This document shows, one piece after another, positions 7,729-16,297 of a DNA stretch of 64,000 nt. The notes beneath the pieces were generated by a model. The model was given only the letters and a program-made list of their open reading frames with translations, did no database searches and was not told the DNA's origin. Position numbers and translations under genes: made by a program. The first letter of the stretch is position 1. Each line of letters begins with the position of its first letter. The stretch is taken from the NCBI GenBank assembly GCA_964432985.1, contig CAYSPT010000003.1:62001-126000 (forward strand), read 5' to 3'. This DNA comes from CAYSPT01 sp964432985 (GTDB lineage: Bacteria > Muiribacteriota > CAYSPT01).

Positions 7729-9294
7729 ATGCAACACTCTGAAAGAAATCTTCCTCGTACATTGAGCGTGGTAACGGCAGTCATCCTGCTGATGACCTGC
7801 GCCATTTCATTTGCTTCCACCGATTTTCTGGAGCTCATTCGCAAAGGAGAGCAACCCGGTGAAGCCGCCGTTGAAGAAGTTACTGCTGAAGATCAAGAAT
7901 TATCCCGAGATGAAAAAACCTCCCGGGCTGTGCAAAAAGATCCTGCCGACACTGAAATACTCACTTTATCCGAACGTTTGCAAATCTTCACCCGTTCCAT
8001 TAACAGCTGGCTGCATGAGCTGCGATCCAGTTCGCTTTTCAAAGCCATGTTGTCTCCCTTTACTCTTCTAAAACAGCAGCAAAAAACAGTCGGGCACCAG
8101 ATAAAGAAGCTGCGCCGCAGCCTGTCAGGCAGGAAAAAAGACCAGCGCAGAGGCCGGATACGCCCCCTTTTCCCGCCACGCCGGCGACGGCCGGACACAC
8201 CCGACATCCCCGACGATGTTCCCGATATACCCGAAGAACCGGACAAGCCGGATACGCCGACGGTCCGGACAGGAATCGTCACCGCGCCGGTGGGGCTCAA
8301 CGTGAGAAGCGGTCCCGGAATAGATAACTCGTGCATTACTGCTCTGCATGGGGGTACACGGGTAGTCGTACTCGAAGAGGGAACCGATCCGGACGGTCAG
8401 ACCTGGTACAGGGTCAGGTTCCCGGGAGGAGAAGGATGGGTTTCGGGTAAGTACCTCGATGTGCAGGACGGCCGGACGGATGAACCTCCTGCCCCCGATG
8501 ATCCCGGCCAGCCCCCCTTCACCGGGCAGAACGCCACCAGGTGGACCGAAGCGGAAAAACAGGAGATCATTTCCCGGGCCGAAGCCATTTCACAGCGCTG
8601 CCGGGAGAACCCCGGTACCAACCCTACCGAAGAGGAGCTCCATCTGCTGGTCGAAGCCGTTGAAATCCAGACCGGTGTGCCTTCGCAGCTGCTGAAAGTG
8701 CTCATCTTCGGCGAAAGTATCGCCACCGCCTACACAGACCGCGTGCCGCGGCAGTTCGTCGATCCGAAAATGGGACCCGGTATCGCCGACCGAGCCACCT
8801 GGGCGAGAGACCTGCTGGGCGTGGACCTGCCGGTGCTGATCGGTGACGACCGGGAGTTCAATTCCAACACCTTCGGGTTAGGGATCTCCCAGGTCACCTC
8901 CGACATCGACCGGATCAAGCGCGCCCTGGCCGGGGAGAACAACGGCATGGCCCGGGTACTGGGAGGAGGTTCTCCCGGCACCTGGTGGAAGGGAGACACG
9001 GTGGAGATGGACGTCAGGCAGGCCATGACCGATCCCTACTACAACATCATGGTCCTGGCCAGGCTCATCCAGCACAAGCACGGTATCTACACCGATCCCG
9101 ACCGCCCCCAGGGTCCCATTTCGTGGATGCCCAGGAACCCGCAAACTCCGGAGGATTGGGCGCTTATCGCATCCACGGTTTCAACGTATGGGGGTTATGG
9201 TCCGGGGGGAGGAGCGACTAAACGAATTCTCGACCGGATGACCGACCCGGAAGCCGACGCCTACCAGTTCGCCAACATTGAGCCAACGTTATAA
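7729..9294 (+). CDS. Secreted SH3b-domain protein with a lytic-transglycosylase-like C-terminal domain
   Basis: 521 residues. An N-terminal signal sequence (TLSVVTAVILLMTCAISFAS) is followed by a low-complexity region and a Lys/Arg- then Asp/Pro-rich linker. An SH3b domain spans residues ~180-243 (LNVRSGPGIDNSCITALHGG, then WYRVRFPGGEGWVSGKYL). The C-terminal ~250 residues have features of a goose-type or SLT-like fold: a helix with GVPSQLLKVLIFGES, where the Glu would be catalytic, then FGLGISQVTS, YNIMVLARLI and STYGGYG. The likely role is peptidoglycan cleavage in the periplasm. The hydrolase assignment rests on motif pattern only. The last 39 bp are duplicated directly downstream. Confidence 0.65.
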   Translation: MQHSERNLPRTLSVVTAVILLMTCAISFASTDFLELIRKGEQPGEAAVEEVTAEDQELSRDEKTSRAVQKDPADTEILTLSERLQIFTRSINSWLHELRSSSLFKAMLSPFTLLKQQQKTVGHQIKKLRRSLSGRKKDQRRGRIRPLFPPRRRRPDTPDIPDDVPDIPEEPDKPDTPTVRTGIVTAPVGLNVRSGPGIDNSCITALHGGTRVVVLEEGTDPDGQTWYRVRFPGGEGWVSGKYLDVQDGRTDEPPAPDDPGQPPFTGQNATRWTEAEKQEIISRAEAISQRCRENPGTNPTEEELHLLVEAVEIQTGVPSQLLKVLIFGESIATAYTDRVPRQFVDPKMGPGIADRATWARDLLGVDLPVLIGDDREFNSNTFGLGISQVTSDIDRIKRALAGENNGMARVLGGGSPGTWWKGDTVEMDVRQAMTDPYYNIMVLARLIQHKHGIYTDPDRPQGPISWMPRNPQTPEDWALIASTVSTYGGYGPGGGATKRILDRMTDPEADAYQFANIEPTL

Positions 9295-9336
9295 TCGGAC
9301 GCCTACCAGTTCGCCAACACCGAACCAACACTATGA
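9256..9336 (+). repeat. Tandem duplication of the gene's 3' end
   Basis: The final 39 bp of the preceding gene (9256-9294, including its stop) recur at 9298-9336 with a few substitutions and a second stop. The second copy lies beyond the stop codon and is not translated with the gene. Confidence 0.8.
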
Positions 9337-9348
9337 TTTATAGGATTC

Positions 9349-9408
9349 ATGCTGGAGAGCACGCTTTACTACTCGGTAACGAGGCTGCTTTCAGTTTGAA
9401 TCCAGCAT
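9349..9408. repeat. Stem-loop with inner GTAA-tetraloop hairpin
   Basis: ATGCTGGA (9349-9356) pairs with TCCAGCAT (9401-9408). Inside lies CTCG-GTAA-CGAG (9372-9383), a short stem closed by a GNRA-type loop. No protein is encoded here. It could be part of a structured transcript, or the distal terminator of the 7729 gene without a T-run. Confidence 0.45.
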
Positions 9409-9510
9409 ATAATTGGATAACAATAAGGTGTTTGTTGGAAGGAACATAGGCTTTCGAGATGACAGGATGTCAGCGAATATATTTATAACATGAAAGAAGT
9501 GACGATATCT

Positions 9511-9720
9511 AAGTGACAGAACACTTTATTGAGATGACAGTGTCGGAGAGTTGGGCAACAGCTGTTGTCGAAGTGAAGCAAGCAAGAAGCTGTTGTTCGA
9601 GCCAGGAAGGCGAGTCTTCACACAGGATGTGTGCGCGTACAGGATGTACGCGATTGCGTAACGAGACCTACAGCTGTCCAACTCGTAGACTAGTCATCGA
9701 AAGGAAGTGTTCTGTCACTA
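9511..9720. mobile_element. MITE-like element with ~50-bp imperfect terminal inverted repeats
   Basis: The left end from 9513 (GTGACAGAACACTT) matches the reverse complement of the right end at 9705-9718 perfectly for 14 bp. The match continues with gaps for about 50 bp (GATGAC, GAGTTGG, ACAGCTGT). The ends are flanked by TA, compatible with a TA target duplication. Inside are two further hairpins sharing ACAGGATGT: 9619-9633 and 9634-9652. A third copy of the same hairpin type is at 9460-9472, outside the element. No transposase is encoded. A non-mobile structured RNA is the alternative. Confidence 0.55.
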
Positions 9721-9726
9721 TAGCGG

Positions 9727-11250
9727 TTACTTCTTTTTCTTAAGCTTGCGCAGCCGCTCGATAAGCGCTTCCACCCGCTGGCGCTGCGGATCATCCTCGG
9801 GCAGGAGCCGCTCGACCTTGACATACTCCTTAAGCGCCTTCGACAGGTCTTCCTGGCGGGTGGCCAGGTAGGCCAGGCCGAAATGGACCTCCACGGTGTC
9901 TTCTCCCATGGAAAGAGCTTGCTCCAGGTCAGCAACAGCATTATCCAGCTCGCCCAGCGCCTGGTAGGCCGCCGAGCGGTTGATGAATAGCTGCGGAAGA
10001 AACGGGTTGGTGTCAACCGCTTCATTGAACTGTTTCATGGCCTCAGATGATTTCCCAAGCCTGAGCAGGGCAACGCCCAGGTCGTTGAGCAGTTCCGCGT
10101 CGCCGGCCAGAAGCCCGGCCGCCTTCTCCAGTTGTTTGCGGGCATCTTCGGGACGGCCCATCTCGAGGAATTTTTTCCCGGCCAGGTGCGCGTCACGAGC
10201 GTCATCCAGGGACAGGGCGCCCTGTGGAGGGGGCTTGAGCCCATGTACGGTACACCAGATCATACCATCGCCGGAGAGATGATACTTGCCGCTCGAAGGG
10301 CAGGCCGGCACTGCTGGCAGCAGTCCATCTTCCACTAATTTGCGCATATCCAGGTCGGACGGGGCTTCATTAAGTGCCCGTTTGGCCGCCAACACGTCGT
10401 CGGGAAGCGGATCGAAAAATCCGGAAGAGGTTTCGTCCCAGGAACTCTTCCGGGCGGCGAAAATATATCCCTGCCCTTCCAGGGCCGCCTGGACCTGGTT
10501 CTGGTTCACCAGGCACTCCAGTGTCCGGTCAACCATACTCTTTTCTGCCTCAGAGATAGTTGTGTAACGAATAATCTTTGAAATCAGGCTGAGCTCGTTT
10601 TTTTCCTTCGTGGCATCTCCTGTGCGCCGGGCGAGCATGAGCAGCTTCAAACGGCCCCCGAGGAGACGTGTGTCGAGTTCACAAGCCTCTTCATAGAGGC
10701 TGGCTGCTTCATCCCAGGCGCTCTGGCCGAGCTTTTCTTCCGCCTGCTTGACCAGTTCCCCCGCCTTGGTGGCCAGTACCTCATCATCCAGGGTAAATTT
10801 GAGCTTTTCCCTGGTCTCCTCCAGCGCTTCCCGGGCAATAACCAAACCGGGATTGTAGAGAAGAGCTTTTTCAAAACACTCGATGGCCTTTTTCAAGGTC
10901 CCCGCGTCCTCAGACCGTTTGAGGTACATCCCCCGTTGAGCCCACCTGGTGGCGTTTTCCTTTTCCACCGGTGTCGGAACCCGGTCCATGTCGAGCTCCT
11001 TGCGGATGTCCTTAATCAGTGCCCGTATCTTCAGGTTATCGGGATCGAAGTCTATGGCTTTTTCCAGGCATTGGTACGCTTTGAGAGGTTCATGACGCAC
11101 GTTGAGGAAATATTTGGCGTTTTGATACCAGTGGTAGGCTTTTTCCTTCTCGAGGGTAGTAAAACCGGACAGGAGAACGATGGATAAAGAACAGACAAGC
11201 AGCACCACTGCTGTTCTCAGATAGGTCTGTAAGCGCCGTTTCAGTACCAT
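9727..11250 (-). CDS. Tetratricopeptide-repeat protein, membrane-anchored or secreted
   Basis: 507 residues. An N-terminal hydrophobic segment (residues ~13-30, AVVLLVCSLSIVLLSG) works as signal or anchor. TPR units occur in two groups. The first is at ~35-190 (AYQCLEKAIDFDPDN, KAIECFEKALLYNPG, WDEAASLYEEACELD). The second is at ~365-500 (AGDAELLNDLGVALLRLGKSSEAMKQFNEAVD, ALGELDNAVADLEQALSMG, DLSKALKEYVKVERLLPEDD). TPRs mediate protein-protein contacts in the periplasm. Its start overlaps the stop of the upstream PDZ protein gene by 10 bp, so the two are translationally coupled and may act together. Function unknown. Confidence 0.85.
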   Translation of the reverse strand: MVLKRRLQTYLRTAVVLLVCSLSIVLLSGFTTLEKEKAYHWYQNAKYFLNVRHEPLKAYQCLEKAIDFDPDNLKIRALIKDIRKELDMDRVPTPVEKENATRWAQRGMYLKRSEDAGTLKKAIECFEKALLYNPGLVIAREALEETREKLKFTLDDEVLATKAGELVKQAEEKLGQSAWDEAASLYEEACELDTRLLGGRLKLLMLARRTGDATKEKNELSLISKIIRYTTISEAEKSMVDRTLECLVNQNQVQAALEGQGYIFAARKSSWDETSSGFFDPLPDDVLAAKRALNEAPSDLDMRKLVEDGLLPAVPACPSSGKYHLSGDGMIWCTVHGLKPPPQGALSLDDARDAHLAGKKFLEMGRPEDARKQLEKAAGLLAGDAELLNDLGVALLRLGKSSEAMKQFNEAVDTNPFLPQLFINRSAAYQALGELDNAVADLEQALSMGEDTVEVHFGLAYLATRQEDLSKALKEYVKVERLLPEDDPQRQRVEALIERLRKLKKKK

Positions 11251-11999
11251 TCTCCTTCAGCCAATTTTTTGGGCCGCTCTCCTACCGCCAGCAGCAATAT
11301 GTAGAGATTGCCTTTACGGTTGATGGTAAACCGGATACGATCCTCCCTGGTTACTTCACTAAGCACCTTGTCCAAGTCGCCTGTTTCGTTGATGTCGGTT
11401 TCGTCGTTGTACATGTCGGTGATACTGGTAACGACATCGCCTATTCTGACCTTTGATTTTTCAGCCGGGCTGTTGACGGCCACGTCCTTGACCAGCAGTC
11501 CATTTTTGCTGTCCAGTTTGTACTCTTCCTGCAATTTTCGGTCAATGAGAGTCACCTGAATTCCGAACCACGGCTTTTTCGCAGCCAGGCTCATATCCTC
11601 TTCCTCTTCTTCATCGAGGCCTTTTTCCCTCTTCATTTCCTCTTTGCCTATCTCGGTATCCAGCCCCAACTCATCCGGGATATCCAGCTCATCCTCTTCC
11701 GCTTTTTCTTCTATCTTTTGGCTGACGGAAACCGTCGTCTTGGTGCCCCTGATTTCTTTGAGTATCTGCATGAGCTGTGTGGTTATATCATTATGCTTGT
11801 CCCAGCTCTGTTCAACCTTGTACACACTGTCCTCGACCTTGACCTGTTCATACCGCTCATCAGGGGGAAGGTTGGTCAGGTGGGTAGTGCCGAAAGCATC
11901 TTCGTACTCAAATACCTCACCGAACGCCGCAGAGCACATCACAGCAAGACATCCTGCGCAAATTACAAGGGAAAAATACCGGTTCAACGTGAATTTCAC
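11241..11999 (-). CDS. Periplasmic DUF4124-like / PDZ-domain protein
   Basis: 252 residues. Signal peptide 1-27 (cleavage after AAFG), then EVFEYEDAFGTTHLTNLP, which fits the DUF4124 beta-hairpin. A highly acidic linker with coiled-coil tendency follows (residues ~80-135). A C-terminal PDZ-like domain (~140-235) contains GLLVKDVAVNSPAEKSKVRIGDVVTSI. No protease domain is attached, so it is a binding module. It lies between secA and the TPR gene in one minus-strand operon and overlaps the TPR gene. A shared envelope function is inferred from this coupling only. Confidence 0.75.
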   Translation of the reverse strand: MKFTLNRYFSLVICAGCLAVMCSAAFGEVFEYEDAFGTTHLTNLPPDERYEQVKVEDSVYKVEQSWDKHNDITTQLMQILKEIRGTKTTVSVSQKIEEKAEEDELDIPDELGLDTEIGKEEMKREKGLDEEEEEDMSLAAKKPWFGIQVTLIDRKLQEEYKLDSKNGLLVKDVAVNSPAEKSKVRIGDVVTSITDMYNDETDINETGDLDKVLSEVTREDRIRFTINRKGNLYILLLAVGERPKKLAEGEWY

Positions 12000-12005
12000 T
12001 GTGTA

Positions 12006-14999
12006 TCACCCCATCTGCTGTTCACCGCTTGTCACACCGGATCCACAGCATTTCTTGAATTTTTTGCCGCTTCCACACGGACAGGGAGCATTTTTTGATA
12101 CCTTTTTTACTTTCTTCATCGTCCCCTGCCCCCCTCGTGACGGCCCCAATTTGGGTTGCTCGGGAGCCTGCGAAGGAGTCTTTCCGCGTCCAAAAACCAG
12201 GTTTTTCAAGACTTTTTCTTCTCTTTTCCGTTCAACCGGGGTTTGAACACGAAACATCCTTTCGATTATCTCCTCTTTTATATAATCGATCATTGCCTCG
12301 AAAAGTTGAAATCCTTCTATCTTAAATTCTATTAAAGGGTCTCTTTGCCCATAGGCTCGAAGACCGATACCCTCTTCCAGGTTGTCCATTCCCATCAGGT
12401 GCTCTTTCCAGCGATGATCGACCACTCCCAGGACGATATACTTCTCGATATCCCGCATCCGCTCCGGTCCAAACTCGCGGGTTTTGCGGTCATATACCTC
12501 CAGCGCCTGCTGCAAGACCATTTCCCGTATAGCGTCCCGCTCTTTGCTGGCAATCTCTTCCGCTTCGAGATGAAGCATGAAGAAATGGTTCAACCGGGCG
12601 GCCAAACGGTCGAAATCCCACTGGTCATATCCAATCTCCTGGTTCATGTACAATTCCAGGTTGTCCTCGAGCACTTCTTCGATCATGGCCACGATGCTGT
12701 CCCGCAGGTCCTTGTCAAACAGTACTTTGCGGCGCTGATTGTAAATTACTTCCCGCTGGTGGTTCATCACGTCGTCGTATTCGAGTACGTGCTTACGGAT
12801 GCTGAAGTTGCGCTCTTCTACCCGTTTCTGGGCATGTTCGATGGCCCTGGTCACCATGGTGTGCTCGATGGGGACGCCTTCTTCCATCCCCATACGCTCC
12901 ATGAGACCGGAAATCCGGTCGGACCCGAAGAGACGCATCAGATCGTCTTCAAGCGACAGGAAGAACCGGCTGGAACCAGGATCACCCTGGCGCCCCGAAC
13001 GGCCCCTGAGTTGATTATCGATTCGCCGCGACTCATGACGTTCGGTGCCGATGATATGCAGACCGCAGGGGACATCCTGGCGGCATTCGTTCATTTTTTC
13101 ATTTTTAGAACACGACGGGCAGTCTTCACGGCACCCCAGACAACAAAGCCGCCTTTTACCATCCGGAGAAAAACACTTGATGACATTAGACCCAAGGATG
13201 ATGTCGGTTCCCCGCCCAGCCATGTTGGTGGCGATAGTTACCGCGCCGTCCTGGCCGGCTTCAGAAATTATCTGGGCTTCTTTCTCGTGGTACTTGGCGT
13301 TGAGAACATTACACTTTACCCCCCGGCTGCGAAGCATCTTGCCGAGCAATTCCGATTTCTCGATGGATACGGTACCCACCAGGACCGGTTGCTTCCTTTC
13401 GTGGTAATAGCTTATTTCATCGGCTACGGCGTTGTATTTCTCAGGCTCCGTGCGATAGATGACATCTGAGCAGTCGATCCGCACCATAGGTTCATTAGTA
13501 GGAACTACCACCACACCCAGCCCATATATATGGGTAAACTCCTTGGCCTCGGTGGCCGCGGTCCCGGTCATTCCGGCCAGTTTCCGGTACATCCTGAAAT
13601 AATTCTGCAGCGTGATGGTGGCCAGGGTTTGGTTCTCCTGCTCGATCTTGACCCCTTCTTTGGCCTCGATGGCCTGGTGAAGACCCTGACTGTAACGGCG
13701 ACCCAGCATGAGACGGCCGGTAAAATCGTCGACGATGATAACCTGGCCGTCCTTGACCACGTACTGGTAGTCACGCTTGAACAGGTTGAGTGCCTTGAGC
13801 GCCTGGAGCAGATGATGTGAGATTTCAGTGTTGCGGGCATCGTACAGGTTTTCGATACCGAGCATCTTCTCCACCCGGGAGATGCCCCCCTCGGTCAGCG
13901 TCACCGTTCGGGCCTTTTCGTCCACCTCGTAATCCGACTCCTTACGAAGCTTGCGCACCAGGCCGGCAAACTTGTAGTACAGGTTGGTCGGTTTGTCAGC
14001 CGGGCCGCTGATGATCAGGGGAGTCCTGGCTTCGTCGATAAGAATGGAGTCCACTTCGTCTACTATTGCGTAATGCAGGTCACGTTGAACTAATTGTTCT
14101 TTTGAAAAAGCCATATTGTCACGGAGATAATCGAATCCGAACTCGTTGTTCGTACCATAAATGATGTCCGCTTCATACGCCTCGCGGCGTGTGATGGGCT
14201 TCAGATGACGGATTTTCTCATCCAGCGGTTTGGCATCATAGTAGTTGGGATCGTACAGGAAGGCCGATTCATGGGCGATAGCCGCCACCCTCATGCCCAG
14301 GAAATGGTATATCGGCCCCATCCAGCCGGCATCCCTTTTGGCCAGGTAGTCATTTACGGTTACCAGGTGAACACCCCGTCCGGCCAGGGAGTTGAGATAC
14401 ACTGGCATAGTGGCGGCCAGCGTCTTACCTTCACCGGTTTTCATCTCCGCTATATTGCCCTCGTGAAGAACGAGACCACCGATTACCTGGACATCGAACG
14501 AGCGGTACCGAAGGGTTTTCCGGTCCAAAGACCGTACCCGGCGGTAGAAATCAGCTTCCAGGAATATTTCTTTGTCGCTGTCAGACATTTTAAACTGGCG
14601 TTTCAAATCGGCTGTTTGGCTGGCCAGTTCCTTGTCTTCAAGGGCAGCTATTTCTTCGTCCGTCAGATCAATTATTTTCCACAACCCGAGCCGCCGATCG
14701 GCCACTTCACGGGCAACGGCGAAAGCTTCCGGAAGAATTTCCTCGATGACCTTCCGCTCCGCTTCCCAGAGAACAGCTTCACGCTCATCCTGGTCTTCGA
14801 TCTCATCACCGTCAGACAGGATGCTGCGGCGTGCTTCATCGAGACGTTTCTTGAACCGGTCGGTCAGGGCTCTGAGATCCCGATCGGAACATTCAGACAT
14901 CTGTTCGGAATAGTTATTTACCTCTTTTACGATAATCCAGAGGCGTTCTAACTCACGTTCATTTTGACTTTTAAACAACTTTTTTAGAAATTGAATCAC
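12006..14999 (-). CDS. secA: Preprotein translocase ATPase SecA, with cysteine-rich insert
   Basis: 997 residues, starting at GTG 14999 behind GGAGAAATTCCC. It drives proteins through SecYEG using ATP. Walker A is MKTGEGKTLAA, the DEAD-type motif is VDEVDSILIDEARTPL, and TNMAGRGTDI and RIDNQLRGRSGRQGDPG belong to NBD2. The C terminus has the zinc-binding SEC-C motif CPCGSGKKFKKCC. Unusually, residues ~605-645, between TNMAGRGTDIILGSNV and GLHIIGTERHE, carry a segment with eight cysteines (CxxC pairs, LCCLGCREDCPSCSKNEK), absent from E. coli or Bacillus SecA. This could bind a second metal. It is downstream of the PTS IIA and hpf genes. Confidence 0.98.
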   Translation of the reverse strand: MIQFLKKLFKSQNERELERLWIIVKEVNNYSEQMSECSDRDLRALTDRFKKRLDEARRSILSDGDEIEDQDEREAVLWEAERKVIEEILPEAFAVAREVADRRLGLWKIIDLTDEEIAALEDKELASQTADLKRQFKMSDSDKEIFLEADFYRRVRSLDRKTLRYRSFDVQVIGGLVLHEGNIAEMKTGEGKTLAATMPVYLNSLAGRGVHLVTVNDYLAKRDAGWMGPIYHFLGMRVAAIAHESAFLYDPNYYDAKPLDEKIRHLKPITRREAYEADIIYGTNNEFGFDYLRDNMAFSKEQLVQRDLHYAIVDEVDSILIDEARTPLIISGPADKPTNLYYKFAGLVRKLRKESDYEVDEKARTVTLTEGGISRVEKMLGIENLYDARNTEISHHLLQALKALNLFKRDYQYVVKDGQVIIVDDFTGRLMLGRRYSQGLHQAIEAKEGVKIEQENQTLATITLQNYFRMYRKLAGMTGTAATEAKEFTHIYGLGVVVVPTNEPMVRIDCSDVIYRTEPEKYNAVADEISYYHERKQPVLVGTVSIEKSELLGKMLRSRGVKCNVLNAKYHEKEAQIISEAGQDGAVTIATNMAGRGTDIILGSNVIKCFSPDGKRRLCCLGCREDCPSCSKNEKMNECRQDVPCGLHIIGTERHESRRIDNQLRGRSGRQGDPGSSRFFLSLEDDLMRLFGSDRISGLMERMGMEEGVPIEHTMVTRAIEHAQKRVEERNFSIRKHVLEYDDVMNHQREVIYNQRRKVLFDKDLRDSIVAMIEEVLEDNLELYMNQEIGYDQWDFDRLAARLNHFFMLHLEAEEIASKERDAIREMVLQQALEVYDRKTREFGPERMRDIEKYIVLGVVDHRWKEHLMGMDNLEEGIGLRAYGQRDPLIEFKIEGFQLFEAMIDYIKEEIIERMFRVQTPVERKREEKVLKNLVFGRGKTPSQAPEQPKLGPSRGGQGTMKKVKKVSKNAPCPCGSGKKFKKCCGSGVTSGEQQMG

Positions 15000-15097
15000 G
15001 GGAATTTCTCCAGTTCGAACTCTATGTGTTCCGGACTCAAATATGCAATGTCATCCTTGATGCAGCGTCAAAGCATCCTTCGTGACATAAAGGACAG

Positions 15098-15559
15098 TCA
15101 AGCAGTCTCCTCGATAGTGGTTATAAGATCGAGTACTGCCTTCTCGTCCTTTGCTTTCAGTAACGATTCACGGAATTCTTCTTTTCTGAGTATGCGGGAA
15201 AGGCGGGCCAGAGCTTTTAAGTAAATGGGCCCGGCGTCATTCGGGGCAGCCAGCAGAAAAATAAGCTTTACCGGCTGGTCGTCAAGAGCATCAAAGTCAA
15301 CACCCTTTGAAGAGCGGCCAAAAGAAATAGCCACGCTCTTGATGGCATCCGTCTTACCGTGCGGTATGGCGATTCCCTTGCCAATTCCGGTTGATCCCAT
15401 TCTCTCTCGTTCCAGTACCAGGTCGAGATACGCTTGTTTGTCGAGAACCTTGTTTTCCTTGACCAGAAGATCGACCAGTTCATCGATTGCTTCTACTTTG
15501 GTCGATGCTGACAATTCAAGCAGGATAAGGCCTTCTGACAGAAGGGCACTGAGATTCAT
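15098..15559 (-). CDS. PTS fructose-type EIIA domain protein (PtsN-like)
   Basis: 153 residues, a single PTS_EIIA type-2 domain. The phosphorylatable His is in IAIPHGKT (residue ~68), preceded by RERMGSTGIGKG and followed by VKLIFLLAAPNDAG and LARLSRILRKEEF. No EIIB or EIIC domain is attached or near, so this is probably a regulatory nitrogen-PTS-like EIIA rather than a sugar transporter component. It lies 16 bp downstream of hpf, the same linkage seen for hpf-ptsN in many Gram-negative genomes. It could also be an orphan fructose EIIA. Confidence 0.9.
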   Translation of the reverse strand: MNLSALLSEGLILLELSASTKVEAIDELVDLLVKENKVLDKQAYLDLVLERERMGSTGIGKGIAIPHGKTDAIKSVAISFGRSSKGVDFDALDDQPVKLIFLLAAPNDAGPIYLKALARLSRILRKEEFRESLLKAKDEKAVLDLITTIEETA

Positions 15560-15575
15560 AAACGGGAGTCCCCTC

Positions 15576-16142
15576 TCAAAACTCGGGCTCGATCAGCCCA
15601 AAATTGCCGTCATGACGTTTGTACAGAACGTTGACCTGCCTGGTTTCTGCATTTGAAAACACCAGAAAATCCTGTTTCAGATGATCTAATTCCAGGGCCG
15701 CGTCATCTATAAACATGGGTTTCATTGAAAATCCCCTCGTTCTGACGATGCGAGGCTGGCCTTCATCGGTAGAAACTACCGTGTGACGGGCTTCAAATTC
15801 GGGCATGGCCGCAACGGCTTCAAGACGCACTCTGGTGTGCTTTTTGTCCATTATTTTCTCTTTATAACGCCTGAGCTGTTTATCAAGTTTTTCGGACAGC
15901 TCGTCGATAGCTGCATACATGTCCTCGGACTCGGCATGGGCCCTGAATACTATGCCATTGGCCCAAACCGTTGCTTCAGCCACATTACGACGTTCTCTTT
16001 CTTTGTTTGGAACAACGGACAGAACAACATCCATCTCGATGATATGGTCGAAATATTTACGTACCCTGCTGAGCTTGCTTTCAGCGTACTCTTTCAAAGA
16101 CTTGGTCAGCTGCATATGCTTGCCGGATATGACAAACTGCAT
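15576..16142 (-). CDS. hpf: Ribosome hibernation promoting factor, long form
   Basis: 188 residues. The N-terminal domain (1-105) begins MQFVISGKHMQLTKSLKEY and contains RVRKYF and HAESEDMYAAIDELSEKLDKQL, typical of HPF/YfiA, which binds the 30S decoding region. A linker leads to the C-terminal dimerisation domain (130-188: RTRGFSMKPMFIDDAALEL, FLVFSNAETRQVNVLYKR). The long form drives 100S ribosome dimers in stationary phase without RMF. A 23-bp run of unmatched sequence and then 17-bp tandem repeats lie upstream. Confidence 0.95.
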   Translation of the reverse strand: MQFVISGKHMQLTKSLKEYAESKLSRVRKYFDHIIEMDVVLSVVPNKERERRNVAEATVWANGIVFRAHAESEDMYAAIDELSEKLDKQLRRYKEKIMDKKHTRVRLEAVAAMPEFEARHTVVSTDEGQPRIVRTRGFSMKPMFIDDAALELDHLKQDFLVFSNAETRQVNVLYKRHDGNFGLIEPEF

Positions 16143-16207
16143 TCATTCTCACTTCCTTCTCACACTGCAAAATGTTCAACGATGACCATAATACACGATT
16201 TCCCCTG

Positions 16208-16258
16208 CATTTGCCATTACCAAACATTTGCTATTACCAAACATTTGCTATTACCAAA
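16208..16258. repeat. Three 17-bp tandem repeats
   Basis: The unit CATTTGCTATTACCAAA is repeated at 16208-16224 (one mismatch), 16225-16241 and 16242-16258, between the amidase and hpf genes. It encodes nothing and its length is not a multiple of three. Confidence 0.9.
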
Positions 16259-16297
16259 CTTTTTCATCAGCAAGTTGATAAACCCGAATAATTCGGG

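Noticed and set aside
9513..9743. 76-codon plus-strand frame in the inverted-repeat element
   Set aside because: It is the readout of the hairpin-rich element, with a Cys/Ser/Arg composition explained by the repeats.
12345..13469. Long plus-strand open frame (374 codons) opposite secA
   Set aside because: It lies antisense inside the conserved SecA gene, has no recognisable family and follows the secA codon pattern in mirror form.
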